Assembly: GCA_037389465.1 (NCBI GenBank)
Contig: JAZARR010000159.1
Location: 4,204,501 to 4,268,500, forward strand
DNA from: Baylisascaris procyonis
Taxonomy: Eukaryota; Nematoda; Chromadorea; Rhabditida; Ascarididae
Direction of reading: 5' to 3'
DNA length: 64,000 bases
The notes beneath the pieces are model-generated. The model worked only from the letters and a program-made list of their open reading frames with translations. It did no database searches and had not been told where the DNA came from. This document shows, piece after piece, positions 1 through 11,228 of this stretch (its first letter is position 1; each line of letters begins with the position of its first letter). The position numbers and the translations under genes are program-made.

Positions 1-380
1 TGCATCATGAGGCTAGCCTGAGGCAGAATCGGGAGGATATGAGGGAAGTTGATGTGCTCATGTATTCATTCCAGCTTCTAGACTGGTCTTAAGGCCGAGT
101 GGGCCCCGTATTGCCGTTGGAGTGCGCGAGGTGACCGGCGGCGGCGGGAGTTCGCCGGGTGCGACTACGGGATCGTGCCAACGATCGAAGCCATCCTCGT
201 GAACAAGTCCCTACTTGTTTGTCACCTTACCGTATAAGAGTGAAACATTGCTCACCTCTTTTACCTGAATCGTCTCGCAAGTTACTCGACCGCATATAGA
301 CAGAGGGTACAGATCCCCAAGGACACCTAGACGACTAGACGAGGCAAGAGGACTTGACCTTTACATACGTTTCGATCGTC
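1..380. repeat. Dispersed repeat, copy A (runs off the left edge)
   Basis: This stretch is clearly related to 12430-12770. Shared blocks occur in the same order: GAGGCTAGCCTGAGGCAGA, CTAGACTGGTCTTAA followed by GCCGAGTGGGC, GTCCCTACTTGTTTG, and a shared tail with GACTAGACGAG. Copy A carries extra GC-rich sequence near 130-165. Neither copy holds a long intact frame, and no terminal inverted repeats or target-site duplications were seen, so the class of element is unknown. It may be the 3' part of a non-LTR element or a MITE-like family. Confidence 0.75.
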
Positions 381-2099
381 GCAATTCAGGGATGAAAAAG
401 CATGAACAAGAGAAGATTTCGCAATGAGGACATCAAGACCCTACTAGGACGGTGAAAAATTGAATTCAAAGTGACATGAAAAAGCGTTCAGGCAAATCCT
501 TTATGCATATCAAAAACCGAAATGGATCAGGAACATTACTACGTGCTTCGAATTCATTAAAAAACGTTGTACTCATTCGACTCTGTATTTCATAATGTTA
601 GAAAGGCTCCAGCCTATTGCCCAAATACGCCTTAAACGTGAATTTTCTTCGACAGGAAGGGAATGGGTAAGGAATTAAAAGCTGAACACAAGTTAAATAT
701 GATTAATATAATGGCTTGAAATGATGCAAACAATTAAATGTAATGAAATGGGGAACTGAAATCAACGTAAGTACCATCTGTTGCCATATTGCTTTAAGGA
801 CTTCAATCCAATCAGAAATGAAAAAGAACATCTGAAACGCTATAGAACGAAGGGGAGAAAACCGAACTTGCTTTTCGATGATCACGTTGTCATTATTGTC
901 CTCGTTATTTTTTCAGATAAAGCTTTTAAAAACGCAATAATAAAATACATATCAAAGATAACACTTCGCGATTTGCTGTGATACTCGGCGAGCGCTTCTT
1001 CATGAAGGGGGAACATTAGAGAAGATTTCGACAAATTTGAGACGGTGTCAGAACTGAGCATTTCTCAGAATGATTCGAACAAATTCAATGAACAATGACG
1101 TTGTCTCCAGAATGAAACGTGCAATCACATCAGGTATCGTTGTGCTCTTGAAGGGAAGAACGTCATTCTCTAAACCATACCAACCGTGCTAAGATTATGG
1201 CTCAAAGAGCCGAAATGTCAGCATAAATTATTATTTCATCTCTACTCGACGCATTAAATGGTCATAATCAAAAAAAAAAAAAAAAAACTGCTATTCTATT
1301 ATATCAACCAACGTTTATATCACCGAGTAGCATCAGTTTTCGACGTTGTTGAAGCAGATATATGTGAATGGCGATTAGAACAGTAGGTTGTCAAGAAAGG
1401 TATAAAAAGTTCTGCCTGGAGGGACCATCACCGCGAAATCCTCTCTCGGACAGCTGGACAAATGTTATGGTAGTGTTTAGCTTGAGGCGCTTCAAAAAGT
1501 GGCAAATATTGTCAACGCCCTCAGAGACAGCATACCGTTCTAGATTATTGTGGAAACGATTAATCTCCCTCCGATTGCCTTAGTTGGAATTTTGCACTGA
1601 ATGGAACACAGTGACCTACTTGAACTGATGTTTCGCCTGATATATGAGAAAATCTCCACATACAAAAATGATAAATAATGTGGATTGGAGAAATATAGTT
1701 TACGGGATGAAAGCATCAATGCGTTTAACGTTTGGCACTGATCGAGTAGAATATAGGCAACTTCAATGGAATAAACCAACGCGCAACGGAATATCTTCAC
1801 TTTTTCATTTTATGATAATTACAACCAGTCATCTTAGAACACTACTTACTTTAGTGGCGATATGGATTGCGATATTCCGTTGGCAATTTGGATTGTGATA
1901 TTTTCTAGTAATGTGCAACGAAATGGAGCTATGGTAGGAATTTGCAAATGAACGAAGTGATATCAACGTTTGAAATGAGAGGATTTAGTTGGTAAAGAAA
2001 AAAATCTAAGATGTTTTCTTTGCGATTAAATCGGTCAAGAACAAAAAGAAAAAAAAAACGAATAATCCATCAGTCGCACAAGAGGGAATATGTGAAAAA
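381..2099. other. Stretch without a supported gene
   Basis: AT-rich DNA with only short open frames and a 19-A run near 1270-1288. No splice-consistent exon or family motif was recognised. Confidence 0.5.
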
Positions 2100-2237
2100 C
2101 TAATGCCATCGAATTTTGCCACTTCCCGCTTTTGAAATAATTTGGTTGCTTCTGCATTTAAACGATCTTATCGATTCCATAACTCTATCATCTATTTTAA
2201 GTGCTAAACACAGTTTATTTATCTCTTCCCATGTAAT
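2100..2237 (-). CDS. Candidate terminal exon of an unrecognised gene
   Basis: On the minus strand a T-rich 3' splice site (ATATTCAG) at 2238-2245 opens a 46-codon frame that ends in TAG at 2100-2102. The 45 residues start ITWEEINKLCLALKIDD and end SKAGSGKIRWH. The composition looks like real protein (a helical amphipathic stretch, then a basic tail) and not like translated AT-rich DNA. No family was recognised and no upstream exon in matching phase (phase 0) could be fixed. It may be the end of a gene whose earlier exons lie at higher coordinates. Confidence 0.35.
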   Translation of the reverse strand: MTWEEINKLCLALKIDDRVMESIRSFKCRSNQIISKAGSGKIRWH

Positions 2238-4354
2238 CTGAATATGCATGAAACAAAATGATCTAATGAGTACAGCCGCTAAAACTGTGCGTCGTTCACG
2301 CCTTCTTCGCGAACTTTTCCTGATCATTTTCTTCCTAGCTTTACAAAATGAATATTTTCCCTAATCATGACACTTTTACACTTTCTCCTATGCAACTTTA
2401 TAACTTTCGGCTGCTTGCCGAAGAATTCTACTACGAACACCTATAGAGGAATACCTGTGAACATCTGATTACCCGTCTAAGAGTTTGAAGCTACGAGCTG
2501 AACGAACCATGATCAAGAAATATTGCAACCATTGAAATGTTTGCTTTCTTTCGAGAAAAGAAAATCATACGCATGAGTTGTAAATGGAAATTTTCTAACG
2601 TTAACGGAAAATAGTGCGCATGAAATGATAAAGATAACAACAATAGTAATCAGGAAACACAACGGTGAAGATCAGTCTTTTTTAAATACTGTGTTTTTAT
2701 ATCAAATTTTGTGGGATCATCTGAATGATTTCATGTTGAAATAATCGATAAAAATACGAAAAACTAAGGAAGAGGAATAATATAGCGGCCACATGATGAA
2801 TTCGAAATAATCGGTCAAGGCCCTATTAAGAATATGATTGCTCAAGCGGAAAGTGATCAAGAAGTGGTTACAACGAACAACATACGTCAATGAAACGCCA
2901 AAAACGATTGCAGACCTCCGTTAACAACGCAGATTAAAGGCTAACACAGTACGATGGTCAGGAAATCGCCACGCTGACTGCCTACAGGGAAACCCTGAAA
3001 TACGCTGAGCTCCTCGTGAATGTGGCCGTCTCAACGACGAAATTTGTTCACTAGTTGATTCCCGATCCACCTGTTGTGCTAGAGCATCAATTTTACATTG
3101 CACGAGAACACAGAGCAAATAAATATAAGCAAAAACGCAGCAAAAATCCGCGAAATTCACAAATGAGTGTAACCTAGGCTGCGCGTTGCTAAACACCCTA
3201 ATTACTCAAACTATAGCGGCATAATATTTCAAATGAACTCCATCCAGAAGCTGGATATTTCCTTAGCGTTTTAAAGGGGGACGTATTTCAATGGTGTCAT
3301 TTGTGTTCTCAAAACTTGAGTGAATTTTATGACGACAGGTGGATTAGATGAGGAAACAGTTGTAATTCTGCGGACCTAGTAAATGCAGAAGGAAAAACGA
3401 ACTGAAGAGGATACTATTTTTGGTATAATGCGGTAGTATGGAATCAGATGGGTTCGCAACACCCAGTTACAAGTAAACCCGCCTGCTGCTTAAACAGATC
3501 CAGCCTTTGAATTAATCCATTCACCAACATTTTGCACGACTTGAAAAGTTGGAGAAAAATACACTGGGTTTGCAGAAGTAACAAGAGTCCTTTTAAATGG
3601 GACGAGTGACTTTTTTTGGCTTGATGCTTTCATAAAAACCAACTCAAACGTACAATTCATCTCAGCGCAAGAGATCAGCTAAATATCAGCAAAAGAAGTA
3701 AAATATGCGCATGCAGGAGAAAAATTCAAGCGGCGAGCAATGCAAATGCTGAACCATTGCATTGTTCACTCATAATTTTTGACATTCTTAATATTTTCAC
3801 TGGCGTTGTTCCGATTATATAAATGCAAATGCCGATAATGGGAATAAATTCTATTCAGCTCCATCCCAATCAATCATATCTATATGCGTAAATTCGCATC
3901 ACAGATGATTTAGTGCAACCGATGGCATAATTACGGTCCAATGTAAAATGTTATAAACGGAAAATGGGATTTTTGGATAGACAAGAAAAACGGCGCAGCG
4001 ACGTTGTCGCAACTGTATAGATGAATCAAGGTTATGTCACCTGGGCATTTTAGCTGTAGTAGCAATTCTGAAAACAATATTGTAGATGTAGAACCATATT
4101 CTTCAGAACAACACTTCGTTGCCTTGATATTCTTATACTATGTAAGACAAAGCTCTTGGCAATGTGCTTTCGTAGTGCCCTGAATGAAATCGTAACCTTC
4201 TCGGCACTGTCGGAAATAAGGCCGGACTTAATCCAACCTTTTCAGAGGTTACAAAGAAAACAGTTTGCATTCCATAAGAAAACAGAGACACTTAGCGACA
4301 CTCAGCTGCTTTTCCTTTGTGTCAACAATACTGATGTAGCGATAAGAAGTGATC
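2238..4354. other. Stretch without a supported gene
   Basis: Mostly AT-rich. A 75-nt minus-strand candidate exon at 3004-3078 (reading QQVDRESTSEQISSLRR) is bounded by plausible splice sites but stands alone. Nothing else is supported. Confidence 0.4.
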
Positions 4355-4409
<55 letters not shown>

Positions 4410-4410
4410 G

Positions 4411-4460
<50 letters not shown>

Positions 4461-4463
4461 TAT
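4355..4463. repeat. (TA)n microsatellite with TATG interruptions
   Basis: About 109 bases of alternating TA, broken by several TATG units. It produces spurious frames that translate as YIYIYI on the plus strand. Confidence 0.97.
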
Positions 4464-4722
4464 GCCACATACGTTACAAGTATACAAAAGTAGGCATGGA
4501 AACACTTTACGTAAGCGCACTGATAAAAACATTACTCAGTCAACTAGGCATTCACAGGTAACCTTTTCTACTAACTGTGAAGTGATACAGTGCAATTTGG
4601 CGAAGTTCAATAGCTTCAATATGGGGATTTCTCCTCTTTGCCAATCATAAAGAAACCCAATGCTTTGTCACTACCCATTCTTCATGCTCTCTAAAGTTCC
4701 TACAATGTTAAATCCAACCGAA

Positions 4723-4772
4723 GTCAGCATAAAACGATACCTTAAGAGTCAGCATAAAACGATACCTTAAGA
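4723..4772. repeat. Perfect 25-bp direct duplication (two copies)
   Basis: The unit starting GTCAGCATAAAACG occurs twice back to back, at 4723-4747 and 4748-4772, without mismatch. This suggests recent replication slippage. Confidence 0.95.
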
Positions 4773-6738
4773 AATCACAAAAACTGAAGCATTCTACCGC
4801 ACAATTCGAACCGTGAAACGCCCAACGGACACAACCGCCACTTCGTCGCATCATCTCAGCACGTGTGTTCCAATTGGCGTGCGCTTTTTCACTGGATATG
4901 ACGTAGCTGTGACTAATTTTTTAAATCATAAAGTGGGACCGTATTCGGATGGGGGATGATCCGGAAGCATTCAAGCAAACTTCACTATTTTCGTGCGAAT
5001 AGGCTAAGCGGGTAGGGGACAATTGTATAATGCTTTTGATAAGAGTCGGACTAAATCGAGACGTGATAGAAAAGTAGCGGTGATTTAAAAAGTTGGTCAC
5101 TGCCGCGTAGCATCCTTTCACCGTGCACTTGGCTTGGATCTATTCCAAGTCCCACCATCACGACAGCGCGAGAAATGAAAGTTCTGAGAGGAGCGTCCGT
5201 GAGGCGGCAAGCGCAACGCTGGGAGTGGGTAGTTGGAGGAGCAGAGGTTTTAAGGAAGGTGGGGGATGGAGGGGCAGAAGGAGGTTGATTCGACGATGTT
5301 GGGAGGACGTGACGTAAGCTTCGGAATGAAACTGAAGCTTTTCATTCATGTGGGGGAAAGGTAAGGTGAAACTTCTGAGGTTACTAAACAACCCTTCGAA
5401 ATTTCCGCTGATGGCGTGTGCGTAGGCTTTGTGAGGTAAGGCCGGCGAAGCGAGCCAACAGTTTTTGAGATCAGGCGAAGGAAGCAAGACGAGAAATGAA
5501 GTGGAAAAATTTTTCAGAAAACCTGGCATGACACATGATTTCATAACTCGCACACTCCGCGAACGCTGTCAGGATATCTGGAGATCTTGAGGTGACTACG
5601 CCCCGAGCTGAAGGGTTCGGACGCTATTACCGACCACGGGCTGAGAAATCTAGGATGGCTGTTGCTCAAACCTCCAATTTGGGGCAGCTTGGCTTTTAGT
5701 CGAGAAACTGCGATCCTGTTTTGGGTTCTAGTGACAGCCGGCGCAAATCTTCTACCCTTCCAGGCCCATATCAAGGCAACAATGTTATAAGTGGAGGTGT
5801 TGCTTCGAGCAAAAGATCAAAGTATTTTCTGTTGCAGTTATTGTTGCAGTTATGCATAAGATTTTTAGAGACATATTTTTTTCACTTCTTTTCCTTTTTA
5901 AAGACTAGCTCATCTGACGTATAACTAAAAGTGCTGTTAGGCCAGATTTTGCATTATCGAGGTAGCTGCTTCCGTTCATAGCCGTTCGAAGTGAGGACTT
6001 CTGTCCCCTTACCGTAAAGCCTCAAATAGAGCCTCCCTTCACAGTGTATAAACTTTTAAGAGAGAAAACAATCTCCGTTCCAATAAAATACCGTAGCGAT
6101 TCTTCTAGATCTTAGGACTCCAAATACTCGTTTCAACTCTCTGAACGTTGTGTGTTGTTTGGCGAATAAAGTTCATCGCCAGTCATTTATGCTGTTGCAG
6201 TTCATTAGTAGTAATAACAGCATGAGTAACGTGCACTTGACGAGGAAAGAACAAAAACAAAGGAATTCAAACAGTAATAAAACTGAAAAGAAAACTAACA
6301 GATGAATAAAATAAGTGAAAAAGGACAAAACGACGCAGAAAATGGAACAAATGATATCAATACATCGGAATAACACATCGAATGGCAATTATAGTGTCGA
6401 ACAATGAGCAATCTACAGCCATTGTGTCGTAAACAACCCAGCTACAGCTAATGATGAGCACACAATTTTAAACGAGGAGTAAATTCGAAGTACGTGTATC
6501 GCGATATGTGAAACTGTGGCAAATAGTGTCAAGGAATAAAGTTTTACGATGCAGCTGGAATTCGAAACGAGAATCCGGTCGGAAATCTTATTTCGGACAT
6601 AAGCAAAACCAAGTGAAACGGTATGTGGAGAAACTGTAGATACTATGAAAGCAGAGAGATGAATTGATTTGAATACGTCTATATTTCAACAACGATTCCA
6701 GATCGATAAATTGTAAATGGTTAATACAATTTTGCTGA
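4773..6738 (-). other. Gene-poor stretch with two orphan minus-strand frames (131 and 77 codons)
   Basis: Minus-strand frames of 131 codons (5158-5553) and 77 codons (5541-5774) sit in a patch that is richer in GC than its flanks. The first contains a proline/leucine-rich run (LLLPLHPPPSLKPLLL) that mirrors purine-rich plus-strand DNA, which lowers its weight. No domain, signal peptide or splice context is convincing. It may be an old repeat; I cannot show that it is a gene. Confidence 0.2.
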
Positions 6739-7973
6739 TTAAATCGTCAAAAGATTGTTCAGAAAGGCAATTCTCTCAATGTACGGCCGAACACGTTCCG
6801 CGAGTTCTGTTTCGGATTTCAAAGATAGCACAAACATATGTGCAATATTTTGTTGCAAACAATCCTGAAGAACTGTGAATCCTTATTCAAATGCTTAATA
6901 ATAACGAATTCACCGTTTCAAATCTGATAGAATGGAAAGGTCCAATTTTGTTTAATATCATATTGTCAGCACAGCATTCATCAACGTCCAAACAATTAGC
7001 AGAGAAATCCTCCTACTATAGTTTAAATAAAAGTGCATTCGTTTTTTTCGTAATTACCCCGCGGAAAGTCAAAACCAGAAATAACCAGCCTATCACATTA
7101 GCTATTAAAAGTGGAAAATGCACCCGAATAATGTTCATGATAAGTTAACGCTGTATTCTCGACCGCATTCGGGAGGTCTGCTAGTGTATAAGACCAAACG
7201 ATGTCCCTACCTTGCCCGGGTCTTCAGCAACAGCGTGTGTTCCATAACGAGGAGGTGAGGAGATGAGCAAACAATAAGCTTTGGTGAAAAACATCCTGCT
7301 TTCTTATTTTCACATGTGGGTATTTTGTGAAGAAAGAGTATGAAAAGACGATAGGAAAGAAACATCCTGGGATGACATAGAAACCCTACAGCTGTGTTTA
7401 CGATAAGGGGCGTATGGAACATAGAGTTTGATCGTGAAGACCAAACGAAATATCTTCATGGCTGAAACGAAATCAAACGGCCAGAAACTATGGGTCGGAT
7501 TAAAAGGAAGGAACGAAACTCTAAGGAAAGGAAATAAAAGAAAGGAATTGCCATGGTTGTAGCGTCTCACCGAAGTGTCCCATTTCGTTTTGTCCGCGAT
7601 TGCTTTCCTTTCAATCCTTTGAAAGTCTCACCTTTCTCCCACAAATGTGCACGATTTTCTTGCTAGACAAAACATTTAGATAGATTTAGGACACTTCGAT
7701 GAAATGAGGTCTTGAAACGGTTGAAATCATTTAGTTTTGAATGCTATAAGTTTTTCGAAGTCCTTAATAGTTGTGTAAAACGCAGCAAGTAGTGGAGTCG
7801 TACCTTCTCAATGGTCGTGTATATCTTGGTCGATGCCTCGTTGGCTTTCTTTGATCCGTTGCCGGCTTCTGGCCTTGTAGAACGCTTCATTGCTAAGAGA
7901 AGTTTGCTTGAGAGATCTTCAGCTTCAGAAGCTAGGATTGAGGTGAGGTTGCAGTGAAACAAAGCGTGAAGGT
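6739..7973 (-). CDS. 3' end of an unrecognised gene, last two exons
   Basis: Two minus-strand exons join in phase 0. The penultimate exon is 7804-7973 if the acceptor is GTCAG at 7974-7978, or 7804-7931 if CCTAG is used; both follow phase 1. It ends ACCATTGAGAAG followed by a GTACGA donor. The last exon is 6739-6864, after CTTCAG, and ends in TAA at 6739-6741. Together they give about 98 C-terminal residues, including SEAEDLSSKLLLAMKRS, KANEASTKIYTTIEK and ELAERVRPYIERIAFLNNLL. The sequence is soluble and helical, with no membrane segment. I do not recognise the family. Upstream exons must exist, because no ATG starts the frame, but none could be fixed between 7974 and 11228. It lies on the same strand as the dehydrogenase gene and downstream of it. 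Confidence 0.5.
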
Positions 7974-10900
7974 CTGACAGGATTTTCTTTTTTGTTGCGT
8001 AAGACGCAGTGAATAAACGAACAATTGTTAAAACAAAACAACTGTAACAGCAGGTTCTAGATCCAATCCGCTACACATATTTTAGCTGCTCATCGCGAAA
8101 AGGTGTCATTAAATAAGGCAAATAAAATAGCAACATTCGAAACGTTTCACTAGGCGAGCTGTAGGTGATTCCGATGGCGGGTATCCCCCGACCGCAGTAT
8201 TTCGAGAACACCATGAAGTGCATGCTTGTATTTGTCATATTTACCTCGAGGTCTCCTTTCGCTCTTTTCTATTGACTAAATTCCTCCCAGTCAACCCCAC
8301 GGCTTTCATCACTTCCCTTCCCTCTTCGACATCCCCTTCCCTCCTTCTATCAATTGCCGAAAATAATTCTGTGTTGTGGAGATATTACATCATAGGACAC
8401 ATATGAGGCGACTCATCACTGTATCCATCAATCGAGTCAAATTAACGCATACTCAAATAATGTTACTATGTACGATTACTATCGAAACGTTACTATGTAC
8501 GATTCACAAATATACTAGAAAGTCTCCAAAATCACGAAGCATGCATGTATGCACGTATGTACTATAAATATAAATAAATAAATAAATAAATAAATATAAA
8601 TATATATACATACATGTCAGAATAATTGATATGAACAAGTTTGAAAAAAATATAAAGCAAGCGGGCTGAATCAAATAAGTGATAAAAATAACGAAACAAA
8701 TAAAATAAAGTAGCAAAACAAACAAAAGGAACATATTTCAAAGCTAGCTGTAAAATGCGTAGCATCGAATATCAAAAGCTGTACAGAAGCGATGAATAAG
8801 CCATCACGAGAACGAGTCCCATGAAAAGATGAAAATCAAAACATCATGCAGCGCTGATGCATCAAATAGCAATCCGTACGATAGCAATGAAAACATCGAA
8901 AATTGCCAAAAAGCTTCCGGTTCCGCAGATATGCCTTACGATCAGACAACGCGAAAGCTTGATAAAGAATTGCATAAAAGAGGAGTGCGAACAACGATCG
9001 GCATTAGCTGAGTACGACTCATTTGCATGTAGAACACGACGCGTCGTCTTCTACCCACTTTATTCATGATCTTCTCCAACTACTCAAACCTCGTTGTCTA
9101 TGATTTACTGCAGCCTGTGATTTGCTCATCAGATTTCTGATTAAATCTTTCTTCATCTAGTCTCCTTATAATATCAAATAAACCCTTCACCATTTTGAAT
9201 TTAAATACCGATAACTGCGAGTCTTAAACGGATAACCAACATCATACCGTCGACGCCTCCTCCATATTCATACGGACGCATCGAAACACTCGAGACCGAC
9301 CACTACGAGAGCATCATTGAACAGTTCTAACCGCAGCTCCATCTCCGCTGTCAACACAATTGGCCCCTGAGCCCTCTCTGCTCTTGCTGAATGCACTCAG
9401 TTACTTAAATATTTCAACCATCTGCTGAAATTTACCGTTAAGACACCAGTGAATCCCTGACAATTCAGGCCTACTCAAAGCTGCATCATCAATGAGAAAT
9501 CGACATTATGCGACGCGAAAATGGAGGTGGTACTTCGCAATGTGCAACCGCTATACAACGACTATTACAAAGATTCGATTCTTGGGACCTAAACATCCAG
9601 AAGACCAAAAGCAAATAACTAACTTTTTACTCTCTGAACAAAAATGCTTCATTTAGAAACTTTCGGAAAATGTGAATTTTCCCTGTTCCCCAAGAAAGGT
9701 GGCATACGATGAGATCCGACTTGTTTAACGATGTTTAGTGGTTTACGTCGCATTTTATTCGTGCCGTTTGATGAAGTTATTCACGCAGTTAGGCTTCACA
9801 AGAATTCGTTGAGAAATCATCTTCGTATATACTCGACCGATCTGACATTCTGGAAGAGTATTAGATACCGGAGTTGCCACCTTCTAAACCAGAGTCGTTC
9901 TTAAGTTGGACGATCTTTTTCATACACGCCAAAAACGGCATAAGCATGCTCATTTGCTTTCGTCATTATATACATGCATTACAGCGATAGGTGACTATAT
10001 ACTTCTTTAGTGTGATTCTCACCGCAACAGCTTTCATTGGTCTTATCACTGCATATATCTGTCGTATGCATAGTCTGAAGCTTAGGCCTTTGCAGAATTG
10101 TTGAACGTAGTGTTAAGGTTCTGCTAACGTCTGAAAGCCATTTCGTATAATCGATTTTAGGAAATGCAGAAAATCAACCCCCCACACACACACATTTCCT
10201 CGTTGAATTCTGGACCTTTTTTAGATTTTAAGTATGCGAAAATTTTAATTTTCGCAATTATGGGGTAACATGCAGTCGAACTTTCAATGCTTTTATTGAT
10301 GTCAGTAACGTTGGTCAGTCAGAAAGGCTAGCGAATGAAACATTACAGCAGATAATGTGGCCATTTCGAATACTGCTGCCCAAGTTATCTCCAAGCAGCA
10401 ATAAACGCATTTCGGCTAAGCTTCATCGATGGTGGTATTGTTTCCGCGCGAGGCTTTCATCTCTCTCATTAATTTATCAAAGTCCATTTGAGCACCAGTC
10501 GTCAAATACAGCAAAAATTTAGCAACTATTAAAGGGTGTTTTATATCGATTTAGACGATTTGAACGAATAGAGTTATGTTGCCCAAGAGTTAGGCAGCTA
10601 CGTTTACAACATTGTTAGCCACGTTATATGCAGTTATGCGTCTCAGAGATCCAAACAAATACCGCGACGACCGTTTTTTCATTTTTCCTTTATTGACTGA
10701 TAAGAGAGCGAGGAGGGGAGGGGAAAGGGTGCATTAAATTTTGAAAAAGAGAGGGGCACATGAGGGAGCTCGGTGCAACATGTACTTTTTGCACTTTCAA
10801 AATTCCTCATCACAGAAACAGCCCCCAAAAGAGGTTATACAATGCTCACAACCACTAAAATTTAGCATCTCATATTTAACCATAACTGTTCATTTTGAAT

Positions 10901-11228
10901 CGCGTCAAATGTCGCGTTTAATTACGACTGGATTTTACCACTGCCTCATTCACAGGAAGACGCTCAGAGATAAAGTTGCGTGGAATTGGTTCAAATACTT
11001 TGGTGTTAGTTTGTAAGAAACCCTCACATCGCCTGTCATGTGCGTCAATGATGTTAGTGATGAAAATAATTGGGTGCTGTGTGAGGACCAGTTTGGCTTG
11101 AAATATTTTATCGTGAAGGCAAATAGTATAAGAATGGGAAGGTGCAATCGCATCCAACTGTTGCTAGGTTATCTCTTCCTATACGAGCGAAATGCAACTT
11201 GGCGCGAACATGGATAATTCAGCTGTTC
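7974..11228. other. Stretch between two minus-strand genes, no supported exon
   Basis: AT-rich sequence that should contain the upstream exons of the 6739-7973 gene and the 3' UTR of the dehydrogenase gene. Short frames occur on both strands (for example 8829-9011 plus and 10918-11157 minus), but none has motif support. A purine-rich minus frame at 8250-8390 is open only because of its composition. Confidence 0.4.
8562..8607. repeat. (AAAT)n microsatellite
   Basis: Runs of AAAT/AATA units flanked by degenerate ATAT sequence. Confidence 0.9.

Noticed and set aside
4156..4650. 164-codon plus-strand frame with YIYIYI repeats
   Set aside because: It is open only because it crosses the (TA)n microsatellite; the flanks show no coding character.
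8250..8390. Minus-strand open stretch reading REGDVEEGREVMKAVG
   Set aside because: Purine-rich low-complexity DNA suppresses stops in this frame; its donor phase does not match the next supported exon.
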